This document shows, piece after piece, positions 42,012 through 49,335 of a stretch of 64,000 nucleotides of DNA; the first letter of the stretch is position 1, and every line of letters starts with the position of its first letter. A model generated the notes under the pieces. It did no database searches and was not told where the DNA came from. It worked only from the letters and a program-made list of their open reading frames with translations. The translations under genes were made by a program, and so were the position numbers. Location of the stretch: the NCBI GenBank assembly GCA_041166745.1, contig JBEEGH010000028.1, forward strand, positions 186,001 through 250,000, given 5' to 3'. Origin of the DNA: DASUCS01 sp041166745. GTDB taxonomy: Bacteria > Actinomycetota > Acidimicrobiia > Acidimicrobiales > JACDCH01.

Positions 42012-42853
42012 GTCCGGCACCAGCGCCGTTCGACGCCTACGTCGCCTCGCTCAGCCAGCTCGACAAGCCGTTCGACCCCACGATCCCTACGGCAGAGACC
42101 GAGGAGATCCGCGCTGTGGCAGCGCATGTCACATCGCTTCCGAAGGTTGACCGCGACGTCCTCGCGGCCTTGATTCAGGATCAGCCGGACGCCGTCCCGA
42201 TCCTCGGTCTTGCCGTCGGCCTGACACGGGAGCGGCTGAAGAACGTTCTCAAGCATCACCTCGATTCCGCCGGCTGGATCACGCTGGCCCGCGAGCGACC
42301 GGCGGAGGTCATCGCGATGCTGGACACCGAGTACGACGTGGTCCGGCTGGTCGACGAGCAGCGCAACAAGGCCTACGACTTCGGCGACGTGCTCGCGGCC
42401 CGGGCTGGCAGTCGACGAACTGCGACAGCCGCAGGCGTAACGGGGCGCAAGGTCGAGGACGAGATCGAAGCTGTCGCTGCTTCGCTCGGCCTCGCGTATG
42501 AGCTCCGAACGCGGTTCCAGGGACGCGGTGCTGCCACAGCCCCTTGTGATCTCGCGGTGCCGGCTGGAGGCGTCGATGCGCGGATCGTCGTCGCCGCGAA
42601 GGGCTTCGACTCGACTGGCTCCAAACTCACCGATGCCGTCCGAGAGATCGAGGAGATGGCTGAGGTTCGGCTCCCGACGCAGTTCGTGATGGCGGCGGTC
42701 GACGGGATCGGCTGGAAGAACCGCGCTGCGGACCTCAGGCGCATCTATGACCTCCGGGATGGGGATCGCATCGACGGCCTCTTCACGCTGAACACGCTGG
42801 GCGATTTCAGAACCGATCTCGAGGCGGCGGCGCATCGACTCGGTCTCGTCTAG
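42008..42853 (+). CDS. Probable restriction endonuclease of the methylase cassette
   Basis: A 281-residue protein with no certain family. The C-terminal half fits a PD-(D/E)xK nuclease core: a Glu-bearing helix (GRKVEDEIEAVAASLG), an Asp in PCDLAVPAG and AAKGFDSTGSKLTDAVREIEE, where the lysine and following GSK match the cores of DpnII-like and related type II enzymes. The usual ExK reads AxK, so the catalytic acid may be elsewhere or lost. The N-terminal half is helical, with a winged-helix-like stretch (LTRERLKNVLKHHLDSAGW). The 4-base overlap with the methylase gene makes a restriction role likely. Confidence 0.65.
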   Translation: MSPAPAPFDAYVASLSQLDKPFDPTIPTAETEEIRAVAAHVTSLPKVDRDVLAALIQDQPDAVPILGLAVGLTRERLKNVLKHHLDSAGWITLARERPAEVIAMLDTEYDVVRLVDEQRNKAYDFGDVLAARAGSRRTATAAGVTGRKVEDEIEAVAASLGLAYELRTRFQGRGAATAPCDLAVPAGGVDARIVVAAKGFDSTGSKLTDAVREIEEMAEVRLPTQFVMAAVDGIGWKNRAADLRRIYDLRDGDRIDGLFTLNTLGDFRTDLEAAAHRLGLV

Positions 42854-42861
42854 GAGCCGGC

Positions 42862-43137
42862 GTGACAGCTTCCTCGACCTCGGTGCTCGATCTCCTGCGA
42901 GCCGGAACGATTCATGCCGGCGAACCGATTGTCATGCGCCGTCGTAGTGGTCCGCCGAGGGAAGCGAACGTGCAAGCAGACGGCACGATCGTCCTCCGCA
43001 GTGGCCAGGTGTGTCGCACACTTTCGGAAGCTGCGAAAGAAGCGGCGGAGGTCGGGTCGGCCGATGGCTGGCTCAAATGGCGAGTTCCGCGGCTCGATGA
43101 CAAGACGTTTGCGGCCCTGAGGGCCGAGGCCGACTGA
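42862..43137 (+). CDS. RAMA-domain protein (predicted modified-DNA reader)
   Basis: A 91-residue protein that is essentially one RAMA domain: VLDLLRAGTIHAGEPIVM, ANVQADGTIVLRSGQ, then SEAAKEAAEVGSADGWLKWRV. RAMA (restriction enzyme adenine methylase associated) domains occur fused to or beside methylases and nucleases and are predicted to read modified bases. It starts with GTG 8 bases after the nuclease gene, so the three genes form one operon. Existing as a free-standing protein, it might guide the nuclease to, or away from, modified sites. Confidence 0.85.
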   Translation: MTASSTSVLDLLRAGTIHAGEPIVMRRRSGPPREANVQADGTIVLRSGQVCRTLSEAAKEAAEVGSADGWLKWRVPRLDDKTFAALRAEAD

Positions 43138-43185
43138 GGCGACCCGGCATGCAGTAGTTGGCCCTGACCAGGCACTTCGCACGAG

Positions 43186-43256
43186 AGCGGGTGACGAGAA
43201 TCGAACTCGCGTTCTCAGCTTGGGAAGCTGATGTTCTGCCTCTGAACTACACCCGC
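43186..43256 (-). tRNA. tRNA-Gly(CCC)
   Basis: A complete cloverleaf on the minus strand: acceptor GCGGGTG/CACCCGC with discriminator U, D-arm, anticodon stem TCAGC/GCTGA with loop TTCCCAA (anticodon CCC), and T-arm GCGAG-TTCGATT-CTCGT. CCA is not encoded. It lies 48 bases downstream of the methylase cassette, and tRNA 3' ends are frequent integration sites. The 3' end points toward the cassette. Confidence 0.93.
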
Positions 43257-43299
43257 GAGGAGCCGCGATCGTAGACGAGGGTCTCCAACCTGCGATACG

Positions 43300-44136
43300 T
43301 CAACTGCGGCTCCGCTGCAAGCGCCGGCTGCCCGCGACGAGCAGTCCGCCCGCGGCAAGCATCAGCGCCGAGAACGCGACCGGATCGAGGACGTCGATTC
43401 CCGTCCGCGCCAGCGCTGCGCCGCTCACCACCGGATCGCGCGTGATCACCTCTCCGAGCACCTCAGAGCAGCTCTGGACCGACGCGTTGCACGCAGGGCT
43501 GCAGTCCTGGACGGCGGCGTCGCACCCAGGGGTGCAGTCCTCGACCGCAGCGTCACAGTCGGGGGTGCAGTCCTCGACCGCAGCGTCGCACCCAGGTGTG
43601 CAGTCCTCGACCGCAGCGTCACAGTCGGGCGGCGGGTTGCCGGGGTCGACACATCCGGTGTGCGCCGGGTTGGTCTTGGCGATGCCGTTGTTGCCGTCGC
43701 ACTCATAGCCGTTGTTGTGGTCCTCAGGGCCAGGTTGTTGCCCCGGCGGATTCTTGTTGTCCGCCTTCCCGACGCATCCCGCGCAGGGCTTGCCGGTGGC
43801 GTTGCCACCATCGTTTCCGTTCTCCGACGCCGACCCGTCGCGCGTGCTGTCGTACGGACCGTTCACGTTCGCACCCGTGCCGTTGTCGTCCGCCGTCGAC
43901 GGCGGTTGCGGCAACGTCGGATCTCCCGACGTGCCTGCGGTGCCGTCCGTTGCGTGGTTGCTGCTGTTGCTGTGCGTCGCGCTCTGCTCTGCGCCGTTGT
44001 CGTTGCCGTACGCATTGCCGTTTCCAGGGTCGGCGACTGCCGGCGAAGCGAACGCCAGGAGCGTCGCGAAGCCCACACCGAAGGCGACACCCAATCGCCA
44101 CACCACCGATCGCCCCGTGCGAGCCGATACTTCCAT
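43300..44136 (-). CDS. Cell-surface protein with Cys-rich module and 11-residue repeats
   Basis: A 278-residue protein. A signal peptide (ending ASPAVADP) leads to a Gly/Asn/Asp-rich region, then a module with the motifs GPYDSTRDGSASENG, KPCAGCVGKADNKNP, GYECDGNNGI and NPAHTGC. Five Cys-containing 11-residue repeats of the form CDAAVEDCTPG follow, then LARTG, a membrane helix and a basic tail RRLQRSRS. LARTG resembles a sortase LPxTG signal with Pro changed to Ala, so attachment to the wall is possible. The module recurs in the protein at 60863. The ATG at 44136 has a perfect palindrome upstream. Confidence 0.78.
   Translation of the reverse strand: MEVSARTGRSVVWRLGVAFGVGFATLLAFASPAVADPGNGNAYGNDNGAEQSATHSNSSNHATDGTAGTSGDPTLPQPPSTADDNGTGANVNGPYDSTRDGSASENGNDGGNATGKPCAGCVGKADNKNPPGQQPGPEDHNNGYECDGNNGIAKTNPAHTGCVDPGNPPPDCDAAVEDCTPGCDAAVEDCTPDCDAAVEDCTPGCDAAVQDCSPACNASVQSCSEVLGEVITRDPVVSGAALARTGIDVLDPVAFSALMLAAGGLLVAGSRRLQRSRS
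43459..43623 (-). repeat. 33-bp tandem repeat coding an 11-residue Cys-rich unit
   Basis: Five units of 33 bp, each giving CDAAVEDCTPG or a variant; the first three are nearly identical and the last two diverge. Unit length varies easily by slippage, so copy number may differ among strains. Confidence 0.85.
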
Positions 44137-44152
44137 CGCCCTGTCCTCCCAC

Positions 44153-44177
44153 CTGCATGACACGCCCTGTCATGCAG
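44153..44177. promoter_or_regulatory. Perfect 10-bp interrupted palindrome upstream of the surface-protein gene
   Basis: CTGCATGACA (44153-44162), spacer CGCCC, and TGTCATGCAG (44168-44177). It lies 17 bases before the surface-protein ATG in a 201-base divergent gap. A second palindrome, ACCACG-TTG-CGTGGT, is at 44189-44203. Either may bind a regulator or form an mRNA leader hairpin. Confidence 0.5.
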
Positions 44178-44337
44178 CGACCACAGATACCACGTTGCGT
44201 GGTGGTGTGCTGCAAAAGTTGCGGATTGTCGTGACGATCCGTAGGCGAAACCGGATCAATCCGGTCGACAGGCGCACAGCTCGCGACACCATCGGCGTCG
44301 CGAAGCAGGAGAACCGTTCCAAGTAGCGTTCGCAACG

Positions 44338-45498
44338 GTGACCGCGTTCGACGTGCCGAAGCCGGGGGTGTTGCCGGCGCAATGGCTGCACAAAGCCGTC
44401 GACGCGGGGGTGATCCGGTGGGACCGGGCGATGCTGCCCAAGGCCGCCATCCAGCCGGCGAGCCTCGACCTGCACCTCGGCAACGTGGCCTACCGGCTGC
44501 GGTGCAGTTTTCTCTCCGGCGAGAACCACACGGTCGAGCAACGGCTCGAAGACTTCGTGATGGGCGAGGTCGACCTGACGCGAGACGGAGCCGTGCTCGA
44601 GACGAATCGTCCGTATCTCATCCCGCTCATCGAGGAGCTCGATCTTCCGCCCGAGATCCGGGGCAAGGCCAACCCCAAGAGCTCGACCGGCCGCATCGAC
44701 GTGTTCACGCGTCTCATCACCGACAACGGACAACGATTCGACGAGATCGCCGCCGGCTATCGCGGCCGCCTGTATCTCGAAGTCATCTCGAGCACCTTCA
44801 CGATCAAGGTGCACCCCGGCTTGGCCCTCAATCAACTTCGGTTGATGCACGGCCGGGCCGTCGTGACCGACGAGGAGTTGGCCTTGGTGCATCAGCGCCA
44901 GCCGATCTTGTTCGTCAACGGGCTGCGAGTGGCCGACGAGGAGTTGCATCTCTCCGACGGCGTGTTCCTCGGCCTCGATTTCACCGGCGACGAGCGCGGC
45001 ACGGTCGGCTACCGAGCGAAGCGCAACAGCCGGCTCCTCGACCTGTCGGAGATCGGCGGCCATGATCCCGTCGACTACTGGGAGCCAGTCAGGTGCGAGC
45101 GAGGCGATCAGCTCGTGCTCGAGCCCGAGGAGTTCTACCTGCTGCTGTCGGCCGAGGCGGTGTCGATCCCGCGTGAGTTCGCCGCCGAGATGGCGGCCTA
45201 CGACCCGACGAGCGGCGAGTTGCGCACGCACTACGCCGGGTTCTTCGATCCCGGCTTCGGTTACGACGGACGCGGCCTGGCCGGCAGCCAAGCGGCCCTC
45301 GAAGTGCGCGCTCACGACGTGCCGTTCATGGTGCAGCACCGTCAGCGCGTGTGCCGTCTCGCGTTCGAGCGGCTCGTCGAGCCGGCGGACACGCTGTACG
45401 GCGAATCGATCGGCTCGAACTACCAAGGCCAGCAGAGCACGCTCAGCAAGTACTTCTCGCGACCCGCGCCGCGCGACCAGCTCGAGTTCTTTCGCTAG
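44338..45498 (+). CDS. dCTP deaminase-like protein (tandem-domain DCD family)
   Basis: A 386-residue tandem-domain deaminase/dUTPase-fold protein (DCD N-terminal-like family): AAIQPASLDLHLG and NPKSSTGRIDVFTRLI in the first half, and a related second domain with EFYLLLSAEAVSIP, YAGFFDPGFGY and EVRAHDVPFMVQHRQ. It would deaminate dCTP to dUTP, feeding thymidylate synthesis. Ordinary Dcd is about 190 residues, so this is the long two-domain form. The start is GTG at 44338. Confidence 0.85.
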   Translation: MTAFDVPKPGVLPAQWLHKAVDAGVIRWDRAMLPKAAIQPASLDLHLGNVAYRLRCSFLSGENHTVEQRLEDFVMGEVDLTRDGAVLETNRPYLIPLIEELDLPPEIRGKANPKSSTGRIDVFTRLITDNGQRFDEIAAGYRGRLYLEVISSTFTIKVHPGLALNQLRLMHGRAVVTDEELALVHQRQPILFVNGLRVADEELHLSDGVFLGLDFTGDERGTVGYRAKRNSRLLDLSEIGGHDPVDYWEPVRCERGDQLVLEPEEFYLLLSAEAVSIPREFAAEMAAYDPTSGELRTHYAGFFDPGFGYDGRGLAGSQAALEVRAHDVPFMVQHRQRVCRLAFERLVEPADTLYGESIGSNYQGQQSTLSKYFSRPAPRDQLEFFR

Positions 45499-45502
45499 TC
45501 GG

Positions 45503-46018
45503 CTATTCCGCGTAGGGCTCGGCGTGGCCGGTACGGCCTTCGGCCGATGCGGCGTCGAGCTCACGGCGCCGATGGCGGGCGCGCTCATTGTCCGGTCGAC
45601 TCAGCACTTCGGCGATCTGTCCCAACAGCTCGTTGGCGTGGAACGGCCGAACCACGAACGCGTCGATCCCCGCTTGCCAGGAGAACATCCGGTTGCTCGT
45701 CTGCTGTGCCACGAGTACCACGCGCACACCGGAAACGCTGTTGGCCATCGCCGACCGAATCGTGTCGAGCAGCTTGAGGTTCTGCCCGATGCCGCCCGTG
45801 GCGAGATCGAGCACGACACAGTCGACGCGGCCGACATTGAGCTGGCCGAGCGCCTGCTCACCGTTGTGGGCCCGTTGCACGCGGTGGCCGGCGCTCGCGA
45901 GCAGTCGGCACAACAGCTCACACGCGGCCTCGTCGTCGTTGACGACGAGGATCTGCGTTGGTCCGGGGGCGAAGTCCGCGTTCTTGGGATGCTCGGTCTT
46001 CGTCGCTCGTCGTAGCAC
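45503..46018 (-). CDS. Stand-alone response-regulator receiver protein with altered residues
   Basis: A 171-residue protein with one receiver domain: acidic NDDE near residue 28, the phospho-acceptor Asp in CVVLDLATGG, but an Ala/Gln where Thr/Ser is expected (LVAQQTS) and Arg in place of the conserved Lys (FVVRPF). There is no output domain. It may be a weakly phosphorylated or phosphorylation-independent regulator. GTG start at 46018; the stop codon is 4 bases from the convergent deaminase gene and it follows the oxidoreductase gene by 3 bases. Confidence 0.8.
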   Translation of the reverse strand: MLRRATKTEHPKNADFAPGPTQILVVNDDEAACELLCRLLASAGHRVQRAHNGEQALGQLNVGRVDCVVLDLATGGIGQNLKLLDTIRSAMANSVSGVRVVLVAQQTSNRMFSWQAGIDAFVVRPFHANELLGQIAEVLSRPDNERARHRRRELDAASAEGRTGHAEPYAE

Positions 46019-46021
46019 TGG

Positions 46022-48199
46022 CTACTCCTCGTCCGCCGAGACTCGTTCGAGGGCCTCGAGAAGGTGCATCGAGATGTCTGCCACCTTCACTTCGTCCTCA
46101 TCCTTACCGGCGCCCTTCACTCCGTCGTCGATCATGATGTAGCAGAACGGGCACGCGGTAGCGATGCGCGACGCACCGGTGGCGATGAGCTCCCGAGATC
46201 GAGCGTCGTTCACCTTGGTGCCAACGGTCTCCTCCATCCACATCCGCGCGCCGCCGGCTCCGCAGCACATGCCCTTCGTGCCGTTGCGCTCCGCCTCGAC
46301 GACGTCGATGCCGCCGAGCGAGCCGATCACGCGGCGGGGGGCGAGGTACACGTCGTTGTGCCGGCCGAGGTAGCAGGAGTCGTGGTACACGACTCGCTCT
46401 TCGAGCCGGGCGCCGGTCATGTCGAGCTTGCCGGTCGAGACCAGCCAGTCGAGGAACTGGCTGTGGTGGACGACCTCATAGTTGCCGCCGAGCTGCGGGT
46501 ACTCGTTCATCAGCGTGTTGAAGCAGTGCGGGCACTGCGTGATGATCTTCTTCACGCCCATGTTGTTGAGCGTCTCGACGTTCTGCATGGCGAGCATCTG
46601 GAAGATGTACTCATTGCCGGATCGGCGGGCCGGGTCGCCGGTGCAGTTCTCCGCCGGACCGAGAATGGCGAAGTCGATGCCGGCGCGCTGCATCAGCTTG
46701 GCCATCGCGATCGTGACCTTCTGGTTCTTGTCGTCGAAGCTGCCGGCGCAGCCCACCCAGTACAGGTACTCGTGCTCGAGCGGCGACGTGCCGTCGACGA
46801 TGTCGACGCCTTCGACCTTGCTCGTCCACGCGGCGCGGTCGCTCTGGCTCATGCCCCATGGGTTGGACGAGTTCTCCATGGAGCGGTAGGCGTTGCCGAG
46901 CTCGGTGGGGAAGTTCGACTCCATGAGCGACAGATAGCGCCGCATGTCGAGGATCTTGTCGAGGATCTCGATGTTCACCGGGCAGATCTCGTCGCAGGCC
47001 TTGCACGACGTGCACGCCCACACCTCTTCGGCGGTGATCCGCTCGAACAGCGAATTGGCCGAGACCGTGATCTCGGGGTCGACACCCAGAGGCGGCGACA
47101 CTGGCGGCGTCCCGGTGAGGGCCATGACCTCGCCGGTCTTCAGGACGATCTCGCGAGGGTCGAGCGACTTTCCGGTCGCGTGCGCGGGACAGACCGAGGT
47201 GCACCGGCCGCACATGGTGCAGGCATCGGTGTCGAGCAACTGCTTCCACGTGAAGTCTTCGATCGTGGACGCGCCGAACGACTCGAGCTCCGTCTCCATC
47301 AGGTTCGGCATCGCCTTCATCGCGCCCTTGGGACGCTCGCGCTCACGGTTGTACATGTTCAGCGGCGACGTGAACATGTGGCGGATCATCGTGATCGGAA
47401 GGATGACGAGGAACACGAAGAACCCGAAGATGTGGGCCAGCCACATCGCCTGTTGCCAACCGTGCAGATGCTGGGTGTTCCGGAACAGGTACGAGATCGG
47501 GTAGGCGACGAAGCTCCACTTCTCGAAGTCGGGCCGACCGAGAAACGCGATGCGGAAGGCTTCAGCGACAAAGCCCGTGACGCCGAGCACGAAGAACACA
47601 CCCAGGATCAGCAGGTGCTCCGGCTTGGACTTGATTCGGATGCGGTACGGCCGCTGCACGTAGCGGCGAACCAAGGCCCAGCCGATCCCGATGACGAACA
47701 CGAGGCCGGCGGCGTCACCGACGAACGAATACGCCTGGTACGTACGGCCGTGCAGGAACTTCCAGCTCTCTGGCACCTGGTCCTGGATCTGCGACACGAC
47801 CGTGACCGCGAACAGGATCAAGAACGAGAAGTAGATGAGCGAGTGCATGAGCCCCGCCGCGGGGTCGCGGAGCAGCGTCTGCATGTAGACGCCCGCTCGG
47901 AAGTCCGCAAAGCGCTTCGGCGCCGTCTGGAGGTTGGTCTCGCGAGCGTCGGGTGCGCCGCGTTCCCAGTTCTTGACGCGATTGGCGAACATGACGGAGC
48001 CGTACACGAACAGCACCGGAAGCAGCGTGTAGAAGCCGAGCCTCCAAGCTGACGGGATGTTCTCGAAGACCTCGCGCTGCACCGGCGAGTCGTCGAACCA
48101 CTGGAGCAGCAAAGGCGCGAGCCCGGAGCCGATGCTGAACAGCGCCCAGAAGACGCCGAAGCCGACGACGAGGTGGTACGGACGAACCCGTGTCTTCAT
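46022..48199 (-). CDS. Membrane Fe-S oxidoreductase (EtfD/HdrD-like)
   Basis: A 725-residue protein. The first 290 residues have several membrane helices with histidines, like the cytochrome b (NarI-type) subunits. Two [4Fe-4S] motifs follow, CTMCGRCTSVCP and CTSCKACDEICP, then two CCG domains with CCGAGGARMW and CPHCFNTLMNEYP. The layout matches EtfD-type proteins, which pass electrons from electron-transfer flavoprotein, fed by beta-oxidation, to membrane quinone. The ATG at 48199 is clear. It may be cotranscribed with the cNMP-binding gene upstream and the receiver gene downstream. Confidence 0.88.
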   Translation of the reverse strand: MKTRVRPYHLVVGFGVFWALFSIGSGLAPLLLQWFDDSPVQREVFENIPSAWRLGFYTLLPVLFVYGSVMFANRVKNWERGAPDARETNLQTAPKRFADFRAGVYMQTLLRDPAAGLMHSLIYFSFLILFAVTVVSQIQDQVPESWKFLHGRTYQAYSFVGDAAGLVFVIGIGWALVRRYVQRPYRIRIKSKPEHLLILGVFFVLGVTGFVAEAFRIAFLGRPDFEKWSFVAYPISYLFRNTQHLHGWQQAMWLAHIFGFFVFLVILPITMIRHMFTSPLNMYNRERERPKGAMKAMPNLMETELESFGASTIEDFTWKQLLDTDACTMCGRCTSVCPAHATGKSLDPREIVLKTGEVMALTGTPPVSPPLGVDPEITVSANSLFERITAEEVWACTSCKACDEICPVNIEILDKILDMRRYLSLMESNFPTELGNAYRSMENSSNPWGMSQSDRAAWTSKVEGVDIVDGTSPLEHEYLYWVGCAGSFDDKNQKVTIAMAKLMQRAGIDFAILGPAENCTGDPARRSGNEYIFQMLAMQNVETLNNMGVKKIITQCPHCFNTLMNEYPQLGGNYEVVHHSQFLDWLVSTGKLDMTGARLEERVVYHDSCYLGRHNDVYLAPRRVIGSLGGIDVVEAERNGTKGMCCGAGGARMWMEETVGTKVNDARSRELIATGASRIATACPFCYIMIDDGVKGAGKDEDEVKVADISMHLLEALERVSADEE

Positions 48200-48283
48200 C
48201 GAGTCTGAACCTACTCGCGGCTCGAATTCGGTTACGAAATGCTGCGATTGCCTGTTGGCCGACGAGTTGCTGTCGCGACGGAG

Positions 48284-48709
48284 CTAGCCGAACACCTTCG
48301 TGTCGAGCTCTCGGATGCGCTGCGCGAGCGCCGCGAGCAGCTTGTGGGCCAGCTGCGGAACTTCGTCGAGCACGGCGGAGAACTCGCGGGGCCCGAGCAC
48401 GAGCACCGTGCTGTCGGACTCGGTCGTTACGGTCGCGGTGCGCGGGCCCTTGTCGAGCAGCGACAGCTCGCCGAAGTACGCACCAGGGCCGAGCGAGGCG
48501 ACCTTGCGGCCGTTGATGTCGACTCTGACCTTGCCCTCGACGAGCACGAAGCACTCCCGGCCGACGTCGCCTTGCTTCATGAGCGCGCGACCCTCCGGAA
48601 TCTGCACCTCGTCGGACGCTCGCGCGATCCGCTGCAGATCTTTTTGCGAGCACGCTGCGAAGAGCGGCACCGATGCCAAGTGCTCGAGGTACGTATCCCT
48701 TCGGACCAT
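48284..48709 (-). CDS. Cyclic nucleotide-binding domain protein without DNA-binding domain
   Basis: A 141-residue protein that is a single cNMP-binding domain: LFAACSQKDLQRIA, ECFVLVEGKVRVDIN, and the phosphate-binding cassette GAYFGELSLLDKGPRTATV. The Arg and Glu of the cassette are present, so cAMP or cGMP binding is plausible. There is no HTH, so it is not a CRP. The ATG at 48709 precedes the domain; an open frame continues 37 codons further upstream without similarity. It lies 84 bases upstream of the EtfD-like gene. Confidence 0.83.
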   Translation of the reverse strand: MVRRDTYLEHLASVPLFAACSQKDLQRIARASDEVQIPEGRALMKQGDVGRECFVLVEGKVRVDINGRKVASLGPGAYFGELSLLDKGPRTATVTTESDSTVLVLGPREFSAVLDEVPQLAHKLLAALAQRIRELDTKVFG

Positions 48710-48855
48710 CACGACTCCTCCCGACCGAGGGCCCCAGCGGCGCCAGATCGGGCGAGAGCGTACGTGCATCGGCCGGATCGCGCTGAATTGTGTCCACATC
48801 GCTTCACCTTCACGAAACAACCAAGAAACACCGGACTCGTACGGTCCCAGAGGTG

Positions 48856-49335
48856 ATGGACGTCATCCTGGTGCGCTGGCCGGTCGAGGAGTCGAGACGT
48901 ACCCAGCTGCGGGATGACGGCGTACCCCGCCTGCTGCTCGTGGAGAACGGGGCGGCACCCCCTCGCACCACGGACGATCTCGAGGATTGGGTCCGAGTGC
49001 CCGCGGACGAGGTCGACCTGCATGCCCGGGTCGAGAACCTCAATCGGAAGGCGCAGTCGAGAACGGAGATGATGCCGGAGCTCGACGACGACGGCGTGTT
49101 GCGTGCCGGGGCTGGTTGGGTCCCGCTCCCGCCGGTCGAGGCCCGCCTCACGTCCGCGCTCATCGATCGCTACCGGTCGGTGGTGAGCCGCGACTCGCTC
49201 GCTCGAGCGGGATGGCCGCACGGCGCTCCCGGTCGGAACGCGCTCGACGTGCACGTACTACGGCTGCGACGTCGCATCGCGCCGCTCGGTCTGGCGATTC
49301 GCACCGTACGCAGTCGCGGTTACTTGCTCGAGTAG
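48856..49335 (+). CDS. Winged-helix (OmpR-type) regulator with degenerate receiver, possible GlnR-like nitrogen regulator
   Basis: A 159-residue protein. The C-terminal 90 residues are a Trans_reg_C winged helix (VPLPPVEARLTSALIDRY, then ALDVHVLRLRRRIAPLG and the wing RTVRSRGYLLE). The first 65 residues resemble the end of a receiver (RLLLVENGAAPP) but lack the phosphorylation Asp region. GlnR of Actinobacteria also has an atypical receiver. The gene faces glnD with a 16-base overlap beside two amtB and two PII genes. A nitrogen role is inferred from that position. ATG at 48856; GTG at 48853 is also possible. Confidence 0.75.
   Translation: MDVILVRWPVEESRRTQLRDDGVPRLLLVENGAAPPRTTDDLEDWVRVPADEVDLHARVENLNRKAQSRTEMMPELDDDGVLRAGAGWVPLPPVEARLTSALIDRYRSVVSRDSLARAGWPHGAPGRNALDVHVLRLRRRIAPLGLAIRTVRSRGYLLE

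Noticed and set aside
40896..43300. Direct repeat (att site) of the tRNA-Gly 3' end at the far side of the methylase cassette
   Set aside because: No clear copy of the tRNA 3' end was seen near 40.9 kb, so integration at the tRNA is not shown.
46064..48052. A 662-codon frame opposite the EtfD-like gene, and similar long frames opposite amtB1, glnD, the PBP and dcd-like genes
   Set aside because: Composition is typical of GC-driven antisense frames (Arg/His/Val/Asp-rich), without domains or ribosome sites, and each lies fully under a clear gene.
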